From: Azolla caroliniana
Taxonomy: Eukaryota > Polypodiophyta
Direction of reading: 5' to 3'
DNA: 64,000 nt
NCBI GenBank assembly: GCA_043228905.1
Contig: JBHGNT010000012.1
Location: 7,316,001 to 7,380,000 of the forward strand
The translations under genes were made by a program, and so were the position numbers. The number at the start of each line of letters is the position of its first letter. The stretch's first letter is position 1. Shown in pieces: positions 1 to 13,300 of the stretch. The notes under the pieces were generated by a model that was not told where the DNA came from, ran no database searches, and was given only the letters and a program-made list of their open reading frames with translations.

Positions 1-301
1 ATTGTATAATATTGATACAATGCTTTTTATAAATGGATTTGGCCAGCTCATTTTTGACTACTCTTGTAAATGTTAGTCGAGCTCAACAAAGCAAGAGTAT
101 TGTCGTATTATTTTTAGTGCATGCATGCCTATGCCAGAGGTTCCAATGTTTTACTGATTGATGATTCAGTATTATTGTGTTTGTACATTTTTACCTTGTG
201 ATATTTTCACCTCAATTGCCAATTTTAACTGGTAAATGAAGTTTTAAGGTGAAGGTAGTTTTTTTATGGATAATAGGAAGAATTCCTAATATGTTTCCCA
301 G

Positions 302-3263
302 GGGCATGGTATATTCCGAGATGGAAGCAAGGAAAATGTAGTTGATGATGCAACACAAATAAAGAGGATGCTGGTGCATGATATTAATAGACATGCATCA
401 GTTGTGCTTGACGGTCGTGTTCTAGGTTTGTTTCTTTATATATGCTTTTTTGAAGTGTTATGTCAGGATGATTTGATAAAGTTAAGATGAAACTGATACA
501 TAATAGGTTTATGCATATGTGCTTTTGAAAGGGTGATTTTTTTATGGTTTTTGTAACTCTTTAAACCTGAATTCAAGGTTTTGCTCAAGCAATCAAACTA
601 TATGACGTGCATCATGTTTCAATATTTTTGGCTCCTAATGAAGTGTACTTGTTTAACTGTATATCAAATTAATTAAAGGATTTGAGTGATGGAAAATATT
701 GCTGGGTTAGGTCATACGTCTGTTATGGTGATTGTCTGAAAATTGAAAGATTGTTAATAAGGTGGCTAGGTACTTTCCATGTGATTTTTTACAATGTGTT
801 CCCGGAGTCAGAAATGAAAATCCAGTCTCTGTTCACTTTATAAGAACCTACTATTCTTCTGCTTGTTAAAACAGTGGTTGCTTAGGCATGCCTGTGTTTG
901 CACTTCTCTTGTGTCACGTGGAAATTAGTTTCAATTCATTTGGTGACTGCTTGATTGGAATTCATTCACAATGTATGGCTGGAAGCTATTAGTATTGTTC
1001 TATTCTCCAATGCAATCTTTTTTTTTCTACATATTTAAGCTAAACCTTTAGCCTTAATTCTAAACCCTAAACCCTTATCTGGTATGGATTGTGCAGATGT
1101 TGAGGGTTTACGTGATACAACCACTGTTGCACATGCTCTTTTGGTTGCGAAGGAAGGTATTTTTCTTTAGTTTTTGCTGGTCTATATTTCATAATCATTT
1201 CCTTGTTCAAGATTCATTTCCTTGCTTGTTTTTCAAGTTTTTACTAGTTTGTGTAAATGTCTTCTTCCCAAATGACCTATCTCCTAGTACTATGTGTGAT
1301 GCTTGGTCATTGGTCTTCCTGTAGGTGGTATGCCCCCTAAGGAAGATGAGGGAACGCTTATGCAAAAACGATCAGAAAGAGTACATGAAATGACCAAAGT
1401 TGATGATTTGGAGGGACCACGAGCGCCTCCATATATACCTCTCTGTATTCAGGTAGGAAGAACCTATCTCTTGTGGAAGCTAACGGAAGTTCTCATCCTA
1501 TTCTTTATTGGTTCATTTTTTCTATGGCATTATAATCCTATCTTTCAGGATCCCCGGAGTTACTTTGATTCGCAACGCCCCAATGTTACCGAAATAGGGT
1601 CTTTAGATGCAGGAACAAAGTTGTCATCAGCATCCATACTAACACATCCAGATGAAGTTCTTTCTGCTTTCTCCCAACAATGTGAAGAGCTTCGTGCAAA
1701 GATTTCAATTGATGCGGCTGTTGTTCCAGATGTAGCAGCAAGGGTAGTTGTCTCTTGTTTTCTCTAAAAGCAATAACTTAGCTATATGTTTTCTTATCTT
1801 GTATGATCTAACCTGTATGGCCTCTCAGAGAATTTAATATATATTAACTTTCTTTCTGGCCTATTTTCTCTTGATATGCTGAATTGTAACGTAATATTCC
1901 TGTAGATGTTTTGTGGACTAAAAAACATTCCTCTTTGTTGAGGGTTCTATCTTAGGTTCTTAACGAGCTCACACAGTACATATCGAACCGGAAGTTTCAA
2001 GTGGGAAAAACTGCTGAAAAGAACATTCTTAATAGCCTTCCACGAAGCACACAAGATGAATTGCTTCAGGTGAACACGAATCTGTGTTTTGCATGCACAC
2101 AACAATTGTTAGACTCATATTTTTATGACAGCTATCAGCAGTTAGCCATGAACTCTTGAGACACTTTTGGGCTGCGCATCCTCTCACATCAGTCGTTTAC
2201 AAGGAGAAGGTACTGTAGTGGACATCTCATAGAGATCTATAATATTATATACTTGGTATTGCAGCGTGCTATTATCTCCAGAATGTTTCTCCACATTTTG
2301 CAAGTTTAATAGTGTATATATGTTTCCTTCAGACACATGAAGAAATATATTTTAAAGCACATCTTTGTTTGCAGGCTTCACGAATTAAAGATGCATTGGT
2401 TGACATTCATGGGAAATTGCAAGTATGACTTCTTGGCTTAAATACGTGACACACCAACATTCATAAATTGAATGCTCCATACAGTCAATCTACAAAAATT
2501 TTGGACTAGCGTGAAATGGTTTCAGTGTTTTGTATCAACTGTTCAGAGTTTGTTCCATTTTTGCTTATAGATTGTATTTATTGTACAGTAGTAAAAGAAA
2601 ATGATGCTAGGTGTATGCTTACACAAGTTATCTGTTTACATTCCTTGCACTTTTGTGTTTGGTTTTAGCTAATATTAATAATGTTATTTGGTTAATGTAG
2701 ACATTAAAGCAAGGTGCAAAGCCAGAATATCGACATCATCTATCGCAATTAGTCCAGCCAATCATCCAGGTAAAGAAAAATTCCCAGACTAATTGTTGAA
2801 AATTGAAAGTTCTGCTTCAGTACTCTGTTCATGTGATATAGTAAGAAATGGGAAAACCTTAAAATACCGTTATCTTTTCGAACATTGGAAATTTACGAAA
2901 ATACCCTTTGCAGCACAATGTGAAAGGGATTCCTTAGCATCTAGGGAATATGTTGGAGCATGGTGACAATGAAACAAAGGTTGGGAATGGGAAATGGACT
3001 TTCACCTGGACTGATAATGGCTGATGAATGGTTATGTGTCTTGAATGAACCAACTATAGGGAAAAGAGGAAGTTGTTCCCTGTGAGATTACTAATATGTT
3101 TACCAATTCCCCCTAACCTATTAATGAATCATTACGAAATTGTCTTAAACCACTTTTTCAGGCACTCGATGCTGCCTTTTCATGCTGGGAAAATGATGAG
3201 AAAAGAATTGTGAAAGGTTTCCAAACGGTGTATTCTACAAACGGTGTACCTGCTCCAGGGTAG
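302..3263 (+). CDS. TFB1: TFIIH core subunit TFB1/p62, C-terminal part (5' exons outside window)
   Basis: Nine exons with GT..AG borders join in one frame: 302-425, 1097-1156, 1325-1452, 1549-1743, 1956-2069, 2132-2209, 2375-2422, 2701-2769, 3162-3263 (TAG at 3261). They give 305 residues, about the C-terminal half of plant TFB1 (near 590 aa). Diagnostic stretches are NRHASVVLDGR in the first exon, DPRSYFDSQ before a helix-rich segment, VLNELTQYIS, and LLRHFWAAHPLT near the end, all in the order of the p62 C-terminal region. In other eukaryotes p62 binds XPD/XPB-core partners in TFIIH for transcription initiation and nucleotide-excision repair; the N-terminal PH and BSD domains would lie upstream of the window. 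Bases 1-301 read as intron. The next gene on the same strand encodes cyclin H, also TFIIH. No disabling mutation is seen. The identification rests on remembered family similarity, not a search. Confidence 0.85.
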
Positions 3264-5200
3264 CTCATCGATCCTATATAAAGAGCTGAAAAAGAGTAAT
3301 ATCCACATTTGTAATACTTCTGGAAATTGAGAGCTAGTGAGTGTCTAGAGCATGTAACATATGCTTGTGTACAATAATTTTGAGATGATACTGTGAAATC
3401 CCATCAAGAACATATATGCATCTGAACCTTTTTTTTCTCAAAAAATAAATAGTAAAGGTATACTAATGATTTGGATGATGATGCATTTATATTCATTTCT
3501 TTGGCATAATAAGTGTCGGGATTGCTCTATTTTGATAACTGTTGGGGCATCACATTAAGGTATTGTAGAATAATTGATATATCGGCTTTCCACTGTCTAT
3601 TAATTGATGGCTATGTTTGCGTATGTGACCTTAGCATTGTTATGGGCAGTAAGATTTGCCCCTAAAAAGTATGGTTTTGCAACATTGAAATTGTTTTTCA
3701 CAATCCAGCAAAAATGGCCTTGAGGGGGGGAAGATGTTTTGGGAGACTTGAGAAGCTGCCATGATTTGTATTCAAGGTAAAGCATGTTTCGTTGTACCTT
3801 TAACTTTATATGCTGAACTACTAGAAAGTATGCTAGTCATTCCAACAAGGTAGATGAAACGATCATACTCATATGAAGACAACAAACAACACATCTTAAT
3901 TCATCAATCATGGCAGGGAAACATCTTGGGAAATGAGGGAGTATCATGTTGATAATCTCCACTTTTGGTAGTGAATCTATGAGCAAGTTGGGCACTCTTT
4001 GCTTGGATACTTGTGGATAGACTATCTAAAGGTTTCACATACTCCCGTCCTTGTGTTAGATGAAGTAAAATTTTTAAATCTAAAATTATTGAGCTCCTAT
4101 GTGCCAAATAGAAGTGATGAATCTTTTCAAGTTTGATGTTCAAATGGATTGCTTGTTATTCACCTTGAAAACCATTTGTTCCCGCTTGAATGCCATACCA
4201 ATTTGACCAAGTTTCTTGCTCAATTGCTTTACGTTGGTGGATCAAGTGATCTTTCTTCACTTCTCGAGGTTAATCCAATCATTACAAAGTACATATAATT
4301 ATGATGTGAACTCAACCTAACTAGATGTTGTTTTTCTGAATCGATGTGGGTGTTTATGTGTATTGGATAAAACAAAGTGTGTTTAGTTACATGAACGTGG
4401 GTCCAAAACATGCACGATGTAAATAAGATGATATGCATTGAACTATCACAATGCAAAGACTTAACGAGCTTTATTTCATGCTCCTTAAGTATTTGTGCCA
4501 CATACGAATGAAGCTTTAGTTGGATGCTCATTTTGGGTCTAGCCAAAGCTATGTACAAAATACGAATGTCCAACACACATTTCTCCTAACCAATGACATT
4601 ATGAAAGATCAACATGTATCTCTTTTGGAGCGTACTCGTTGCCTAAACTGTCAATAGATAGTAAATGGCTTGACACACATTTTTCAGTTTGGAGCAAGCA
4701 TATACGGAGCCTAAACTATTGACATATAATAAATGGTTTGCCACAGAGTTTTAGTGCTAAGCGATTATCTGCCACATCGACCTGGAATTTCATCTACAAT
4801 CAACTAGTTGTTTGCCCACATAGCCCCCCTCACTCCCCAAAACCCAAAACAAGCAAGAGCCAAAACACCATGGGTGTGTTTTTCATCTCCTTGGCAAAGA
4901 TGAGCGAGAGCTGGACAAGAGTAGGGAATGTAATTAGAAGACTTAGGCATTTTTTTTGTCTCCTGTGGCCGATGATGAGGTTGTGGGGTGTTCGGGAACC
5001 AATGCGACAAGAGGCCTAAATGGTGTGGTGCCCTGCCCACGCTACGGTAAAAGGGTAAATGCAGGTTCTTGTTGCCTGTAGGGAGAGGCTGATGCTCCCG
5101 GGGGACGATAGATGTGTCCGGACGGACGCCTCCCGGAAACTATTATGTTGTCCCAAATTAATATGTAATTTAAAAAAAATAAATTTATTTAGTTTTTTTT
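3264..5200. other. Intergenic: TFB1 3' flank, no gene seen
   Basis: AT-rich sequence between TFB1 and cyclin H. Short ORFs on both strands show no recognisable domain. An AATAAA-like signal lies near 3444. A degenerate direct duplication with period about 68 bp is visible at roughly 4642-4777 (two copies of a segment starting cctaaact). The stretch from about 5060, with GC-rich patches around 5095-5140, probably contains the cyclin H promoter, but I can name no element there. Confidence 0.5.
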
Positions 5201-5318
5201 ATCAACAGGGCTTTTTGCTTATATTGCAAATTATGAAACCCTAATCTCTGTTTTTCCCGGAATTGATTTCCTTGAGCTCGCCCATGGCTTAATCCGCACT
5301 GCTCCCTCCCTCCATCAG
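5200..5318 (+). promoter_or_regulatory. Probable 5' UTR exon of cyclin H ending at a GT donor
   Basis: A stretch ending ccctccatcag followed by gtaaac (donor GT at 5319-5320) looks like a non-coding first exon, with CT-rich sequence typical of plant leaders. It would be joined over a leader intron to the acceptor at 7278-7279, 33 bases before the cyclin H ATG. The start of transcription cannot be read; the left limit here is arbitrary. Inference only. Confidence 0.4.
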
Positions 5319-6200
5319 GTAAACTTTTAATTTTTGTTCTCCTTCTTATCACCATCTCTCCGAGTTCCTCCTTCCTTTTTTACCACATTTGGAATTTCAC
5401 TTCATGAAACAAAACATGGCTCTGTCTTTTTTTGGTATAGATCTCCTTCCAAGTATATCGTCATTACGAAACTAAATCCTTTCCATTATATTTGATTACT
5501 AAGCTGTTGTTGTTGGCAAATAAATTGATTCATTCCTTACCGTATTTGATCTAAATTTGTTTGAATGATTTCCTTCCAATATTTGAGGAGCATGAGTGTA
5601 AGGTTTTTTTTTGCAATTTAAGCAATAAAGTTTGAATACGCTCGTGCAATGTTTGATAAATATAATTCATTAATTCCTGGTATGTTTTGAGCAACATGAT
5701 TGAATTCTGTTTTGCAATATCTGAGGAACATGATGGATTATTGTCTACAATTTTGGAGCAATATATGTGTTATTAAAGATGATGGATGAGTTCTTGATAT
5801 ATTTGAGCTAGCATAATTTGCAATAGGAACTAGATTAATGTGGATCAATTGTAAAGAGTGCATGTGCATGCAGAATCTACAAATTTATAAAAACGTGTGC
5901 ACAGGCATTCTGTCAGCTTTTTGTGTAAATCCATAGTTCTATGAATAAGAGGTATCTTTACTATCAATAGGTCTCTTTCTTTTCACATGAACTAGATCCG
6001 AGGATTATATATTTTGAAATATCTATAGTCAATAATCAGTTCAGTTTCTTAGTGTGAATTTTTCTGCTTTTAAACGATTCAGTCTTAGTGTGAATCCTTT
6101 GTGATTCCATAGAATCCATGATCTCCTTCAAATTTGTAGACAACAAGAACCACCCATGTCCTAATAAATTGTAATATGAGTAGGAAAAAATTGGATTTTG

Positions 6201-6680
6201 TCAATTAATGGGCTGTACCTAAGGGACTGTGTGGCTGGTGTACTGTAAGAGTCTGGCCTTCTGCGTATTTGAATTTTTTGAGTGTAGATGTGAAAGCTGA
6301 TATATATGAGCGAAGGTTACAGTGGAGGATATTACTCTTCCTTCTTCTTGTAGTACTAGTCAATCAATGGGCTGTAGCTTAGGGAATATGAGGCTGGGTG
6401 TAGTGTAAGACTCTAGCCTTCGTCATAATTGAATTTTGGAGTGTAGATGTGGAAGCTCATATACAAGAGAAAAGGTTACATTAGCAGATATTACTCTCCC
6501 TTTTTCTTGTAATACTAGTCAATTTATGGGCTGTAGCTTAGGGAATATGAGGGCCAGGTGTAGGTAGTATAAGACCCTAGCCTTCTTGTATTTGAATATT
6601 TGGAGTGTAGATGTGAAAGCTCATATATAAGAGCAAAGGTAATGGTGGATGATCTTACTCTCCCTCTTTCTTGTAGTATC
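6201..6680. repeat. Three tandem copies of a ~160-170 bp unit
   Basis: Copies begin at about 6201, 6360 and 6529, each opening with a tcaat..atgggctgta segment and ending in a cttcttgtagtact stretch. They lie in the putative leader intron of cyclin H. Copies differ at scattered positions and no ORF is shared. Confidence 0.85.
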
Positions 6681-6764
6681 AAAATCAAAGAGAAGACCTC
6701 TTTCTTGTAGTATCAAAGCCAAAGAGAAGACCTCTTTCTTGTAGTATCAAAATCAAAGAGAAGA
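6663..6764. repeat. 34-bp minisatellite, three copies
   Basis: Units starting cctctttcttgtagtatcaa begin at 6663, 6697 and 6731, nearly identical. The array overlaps the end of the third copy of the larger repeat, from which its sequence is clearly derived. Confidence 0.9.
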
Positions 6765-6954
6765 AAATATTGCTTCTTGCTCATAATCATATACCACTAT
6801 GTCGAACTATGAAATTACTCTAGCACAACTGTCAATTTCTTCAGATCTTTTTGAATTTAATTCAGAATGTAAATCATTCACTAGTTATGCCAGTTGTAAT
6901 AATCACGTTCGCTTATGTAATTGGCTTAGCAAGCATGATTAATCAAATTAATGT

Positions 6955-7290
6955 ACTTTCACTTTTCCTAATATCCAAATCCTCCCAGAAGAAATGTCTC
7001 CTTTATGCAAACTAATGCTGAAACTATGCAATATTGTTTTGCTTTCAGATATGTCATGCTTAATGTCTTTTACAGTTGTTTTGTGTAGAATTTTGATGTT
7101 ATTCTCTGCAGGAAACCACGTAACTTTCACTTTTCCTAATATACAAATCCTCCCAGAAGAAATTTCTCCTTTATGCAAACTAATGCTGAAACTATGCAAT
7201 ATTGTTTTGCTTTCAGATATGTCATGCTTAATGTCTTTTACAGTTGTTTTGTGTAGAATTTTGATGTTATTCTCTGCAGGAAACCACGTA
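6955..7290. repeat. 168-bp tandem duplication containing a splice acceptor
   Basis: Two near-identical copies, 6955-7122 and 7123-7290, offset by exactly 168 bases. Each ends with ctctgcag followed by gaaaccacgta, so the acceptor of the cyclin H leader intron is present twice (AG at 7110-7111 and 7278-7279). 168 is divisible by three, which is why a spurious 108-codon ORF runs through both copies. Confidence 0.93.
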
Positions 7291-7312
7291 TACAGGCATA
7301 GCTCTCACAAGC

Positions 7313-10300
7313 ATGGCTGATTTTCAGACTTCCTCTCATCATGCACGGTGGATCTTATCTCTTGATGACCTTGTAAGTCGTATGTTTTCTTAAGCGGAAG
7401 AACACAAATAAATTTCTTGTTAATAGTGTATGTAATGGTGCATTCCATACAAGGAGGTATTGCTTGAACATGTGTTGACACCGATTCAGGCCTAAAAGGC
7501 CTTGCTTTCCCACAGATCCCTAATAGCTAAAAATTAAGAAATAGAAATGTCAAAGTAGAATTGTTTCAAGTCCATATTAAAATTATAAATGAGGAAGGAA
7601 TAATTTCATTTCTAAATTTCATTAATCCATTGGTTATATGAATATTTTGGTGGGATTTATATATACTAGTTAAGATTTTCCAGAATAATCTAATGTATGT
7701 GAACTACCACTATGGAACCTAAATTTTGGACAAGTCTATCTGAATCTACCTAGGGTTCCACCTGTAAGTCTACAAATTTAGTCGACAATAGAGTTCTAAA
7801 TAAATGGTGAGAAAAAAATATTCCTTTGTTATTTAGTGATACGTTTCTTTCAAGAATGTATTGTTTTAACATGTCTTGAGACTGATTACGTCTAAAAGGA
7901 AATTTGGTATTCCACAAGTTTGTTGTAGTTAGAAATGAAGAAACAGGAACAGCTAAGAAAGAGTGTTTCAGTCCCATCAAAGGTGAAACAATTATTTAAA
8001 GTTATAATATCCTTTCACGGTTTGGTCAATCCATTCCCTGTATGGAATTATTTTGGGATCAATTCATATTGGTGAATTTTTGTTGGAACAATCTAATTTG
8101 TGTGACCTCTTATGGGCATGCCAAAAAATTATGACAACAAATCTATGTGAATTCACTAGGCTTCCACATGGTAGTTGACAAATTGACTATGGCCTCATTT
8201 GTGTCAAATAAAGTTGTTTAATCATATGTGTATTAAAGTCCCCTAGTCGTATTATCCCCATACTAGCAAATCTTACTATATCATCGTATTCTATCCCATA
8301 TGTGGGATTTTTCCAGAGAATGGGGACGTAGAGACTTGATGCTTTAGCAGAGTGGGTAATTGGGGGAAAATACATCATTAATTGCTATAGATTTATTATA
8401 TTAAGAGAAGTAAAAATACACCAGTATGTTTGATACTCTATTTCATACATGTTTATGAATATTGATTTTGAACCTGTGCCAAATGAGATCATTAGTATTG
8501 TCATTGATTCCTCTAAATGAAAAGTGAATGCGACTCACTTAGATGCTTTGATTGATATGTAGGCTTTATCAATGTGAGAATCTTATTTAATTTTAGAAGC
8601 TACAAGATTAGAGTTTTGAGTGACAAAATGAGAAAGCTCTGAGTTTTGTAAAATTTTGTGCTTCGATCTTGATTGGTTGAAACCATCATCAATATTCAAA
8701 TCATGATTAAGGTTTCACATTATTGTTGCAAAACTATATTTGTAATGGAAAACTCTTAATGCTCTTTTGATTTGATAATATGATTGCTCCAATTGTTGGA
8801 GGGTGGCAGCTCCAGCCTTGCACTCTCTTTCATCTTTATTATCTTTGTACTGTATTCTCTCCCTTCCCAGATTCTTCCCTCTCTAGAATTTGCAACTCCT
8901 TTAATGCTTCTCTCTCTAGAATTTGTAATGCTTTAAATGCCTCTTTTTTTCTCTTCTACTTTTTCCAAGATATTCCCTTTTATTCCTAGTTTTTTGTACC
9001 TGTTTGGTAGTACAAGAGCCACTTTACTACCAAACAACCATTTCACCCACTTTCCCCAATTTTGTATAAATAGGCTATACCAGCCTCTTTTGTAAAGACT
9101 TTTTTACTTTGGTTGCTACTTAAAAACAAGCTCTATTCCTTGGCTGTGTCTTTGCTCTTTGCAACCATTTTTTCTACTGCTGTCTAACAGCCTTCTCACA
9201 GCTTGGCTGTGCCTATTTTGTTTTAAGTCTTCCGCTGCTGCTATTAACAGCTTTTCTCACACCAATAGCTTATATTATTGAGAAAAAGTGAATGAGTTGA
9301 CCTTACAATATGTTTATAAATACATATAATTGCTCAAGAGGGGTTAACTAAGGGCATTTGGAGAAATAAAGAATACTTGAAGGGTATTTCAGAGTTTAAC
9401 CCATTTTTAATTGATGTTCCTGTTGGAGGGTGGCAACTCCAGACCCACACTCTCTTTCATCTTTATTATCTCTATTGTACATTCCCTCTCTTCCTTGATT
9501 CTTCCCTCTCTAGAATCTGCAACTCTTTAAATGCCTTCTCTTTCTAGAATCTGCACCGCCTTAAATGCCTTTTCTCCCTTCCACTTTTTCCAAGATATTC
9601 CCTCTTATTCCTAGTTTATTGCACCTGTTTGGTAGTTCAAGAGTCACTTAACTACCAAACAACAATTTCACCCACTTTCCCCAATTTTGTTTGACTTTTG
9701 CTGCTACTTAATAACAAGCTCTATTCTTTGGCTGTGTCTCTACTCTTTGCAACCATTTTTTCTACTGCTGTCTAACAGCCTTCTCACAGCTTGGCTGTGT
9801 CTATTTTGTTCTAACAACTGTTCCGCTGCTGCTATTAACAGCTTTTCTCACAGCTTGGCTGTGTCTATTTTGTTCTAACAACTGTTCCGCTGCTGCTATT
9901 AACAGCTTTTCTCACATGGTATCAGAGCAGTGAGGTCTCCATATCCTCAGCCTGATTTTTTTGCCAAAGAGCACACAAACCTATCTTCTTTTATCCCTCC
10001 CTCCCAACCCTATAGAGGAGGTTCTTCTTTTTTCTTTTCCCCTCATCTGAGCCTCACCTAGCATCTAGGGAGAAGTAGAAAGACCTTGAGCATCTACTTA
10101 CAGCTGCTGTAAATTGTCCAGTTGTAGCTCAAGAGGAGGATATCTGTGGCCTCAAATGCCACCATTGTTTCATCAACCATTCCCCAACTCCCCAAAGAGT
10201 CCATCTTGGATGGGAACAATTACTTGGATTGGGAGCTGCAAATAAAGACCTTGCTACAGTACCATCGTTTATGGAATGTAGTCAATGGTAGTGACAAGAA

Positions 10301-13300
10301 ACCACCAGTAACTTCATCCTCTTCAACCAAATCAGTTGCTGGCTCATCTAACGCTGAGATTGAAGCTTGGCTAGATAAGGATTCTCGCGCTCATGCTTTC
10401 CTCATGTTTAATATTAAACTGAGCATCGCTCGTCAATTTCAAGATACAGATGAAGAGACAGCCAGTGAACTATGGACATCCATCAAAAAGAGGTATCATC
10501 GAGCTAATCATGCTCAAATGATAGCCATTGAGAACCAACTAGCAAATCTTAAGATTCATGACACTCCCAACATCATGGATCAAATAACGTAATTTTTTAC
10601 TCTCCAAAAGGAACTAGTTTCTTTGGGAAGCAAGTCAACGGAAGTTGAGTTTGTGCATCGTCTAATGATAAAGTTGCCTGAGTCATTCTCAGCTTTTTGT
10701 GACACAATTTGTCTTCTTCCCAACACACCTGACATGAATACATTTCTTGGCATGCTACAAGATAGGGCAACAAGGAAGAAAAGTGCTCAAACTTCCAATG
10801 AGATGCTTCTACATGTGAAAAGTAAAGGCAAGTGGAAGCAAAATGGCAACTCCTACAACCCAATCCAAGACCACCAAACAACCTAGCTTACAAGGAGCTC
10901 ACCTGTCATTATTGTGGCTACAAAGGTCACATTCAGCCCGACTGTTGGGAAAAGAAAAGGGACAATGCCAAGAAATCTTCTTCTACCGAAAGTCAACCTA
11001 CACCAAAATCAAACTTGGTCCACTCAGCCAAAGAAACTGTTTTCCTTGACATTGAGGAACATTCTTCACATTTTGGTTGGAACAACTACCTCAACCATTG
11101 ATGAGTGGTTAGTAGACAATGGTGCCACTGCACACATGACATATGACAAATCCATTTTGCATGGTGTGAAGCCTAGTTCCTCCCTAATCTCCATAGGAGA
11201 TGCCTCAAGCATTGAGGTTTTGTGTGTGGGTAATGTGTTTCTTAACACTTCTTCAAATGATGAACCTGTCGTTCTTCAAGATGTGCTACATGTGCCTTGT
11301 ATCTCTGCCAACCTACTTTCAGTCTACCGAGTCATGAAGCAAGGTTATGGAGTCTACTTTGATAGCTCAGTTTTGGAAGTCATTGACACCAATAGCCTAC
11401 AAATTGTAGCTAGTGGCACACAAGAAGGGGGTTTATATCACCTAAAAAGCTTCCATAGCCCCTTGGAAAAATCCAAATCTCATCTTCTTCAAGGCTCTCA
11501 TGCCTTGGTGGCACAAGAAGATCCCACTTTGTGGCATGCTAGGTTCGGTCACCTCAACTACAAGTCTCTACAAAAGCTCTCCTCTTCACAACTAATTGAG
11601 GGTTTGCCTATTTTCAAAACTCCCAATACCCCATGTGTTGCGTGTCTTCATGGCAAGCAACATCGAGAGCCTTTCCTTCATGAAGCCACTCACTGTGCAA
11701 CATCTATCTTGGAGTTAGTGCACATGAATCTTTGTGGTCCCATGAAAACCACTACTCTTGGTGGTGCACGCTACTTCATGCTTATAATTGATGATTTCTC
11801 CCGTAAGGTTTGGGTTTATTTTCTTGTAGAGAAATCTCAAGCCTTCACCAAATTTCAAGAATGTATAGCTCTTGTTGAGAACGAGACATCAAAGAAAGTT
11901 CGAAATATCAGGTCCGACAATGGTGGAGAGTTTATCTCCCAAGAATTTCACCATTTCTGCTCTCAACAAGGCATTGCTCGCCTATTTTCCACACCCAATA
12001 CTCCTCAACAAAATGGAGTTGTGGAAAGGAAGGACCGGACAGTGCAAGAGATGGTTCATACAATGCTATCTCAATCTGATCTTCCTCTCTCGTTTTGGGG
12101 TGAAGCTGTCAACACAACAGTCTACATCATCAACTGCTGCCCAACAAAAATAGTTGCTGCAATGACCCCTCACTATCTCAAGACCCCATTACTATCTCAT
12201 TTTAAAGTCTTTGGTTGTGATGCTTATGTTCACATTTCAGATCATAAAAGGATTAAATTTGAGTCCAAAACCAAGATTGCATCTCTAGGGATGTTCATTT
12301 TGTGGAGTCTCAGCTGGATGACTCTAGGATTTCACTTGAGTTCACAGCTGAAGTCCCAGCTCCTCCAGAATCTCCTATTTTAGACAAAGATGTCTCACAT
12401 TCAAGCCCCCCATCTCCTCCTACTCAATCTCTAACTTCGCCAACAATTCAAACCTCCCTCAACTCCCCCTCCCTCCACACACCAACTTGCACCACTTCCC
12501 AAGTGGCTTCAAGCCACCATTGGTGATTCTCATCTCTTCAATGCTGAACTTCATGAGTATACATCTGGTTCTCCGACCAACATGAAAAGAACATGTAAGT
12601 CACAACTGCCTCTTCACTCATGCAACTTTGCCTTACGGTGCACTGTTGTGCAATCACAAGAACCCACAACAGCAAAAGATGTCCTTGTTCTTCCAAAGTG
12701 GAAAGCAACAATGAAAGTTGAACTTGATTCCATTGAGCGTAATCATACATGGGAGCTGGTTCCATGGCCTTAACATCGACAAGTCATTGGACTGAAATGG
12801 ATTTTCAAGACCACATACTATGCTGATGGCATTTTGGATAAGCACAAGGTACGTTTAGTTGCAAAAGGCTACTCACAAGTCGAAGGAGTGGATTACGAGG
12901 AAACTTTTGCTCCAACAGCAAGGTACACCTCTATTTGATGTGCGCTTGCACTTGCTGCTCACAACAAATGGCCCATTTTTCAAATGGATGTCAAGTCAGC
13001 CTTCTATAATGGCGACTTGAAAGAGGAGGTTTATGTTGAACAGCCTCTAGGCTTAGAGATTTCAGAGCAGAAAAACATGGTCTACAGGTTACACAAATGT
13101 TTGTATGGCTTAAAGCAAGCTCCCAAAGCTTGGCATGACAAATTTGATACCTTCTTTCTCTCTCTTGGGTTTCAGAACTGTTATGCTGACAGCAATCTCT
13201 ATGTTTTTTCCCAAGATAATTTGCTATGCTTGATCGTATTATATGTTGATGACCTTCTAATTACAGTGTCCCTTGCATTTGAAATCGAGGAGCTCTACGC

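Noticed and set aside
1091-1324. 77-codon ORF in TFB1 region
   Set aside because: Intron read-through in a frame different from the spliced exons.
4738-5040. Overlapping 93- and 78-codon ORFs on opposite strands
   Set aside because: No domain, no splice context, no codon signal; intergenic.
6994-7320. 108-codon ORF with an internal 56-residue repeat
   Set aside because: It is the 168-bp tandem duplication read in frame; it overlaps the cyclin H leader and shows no domain.
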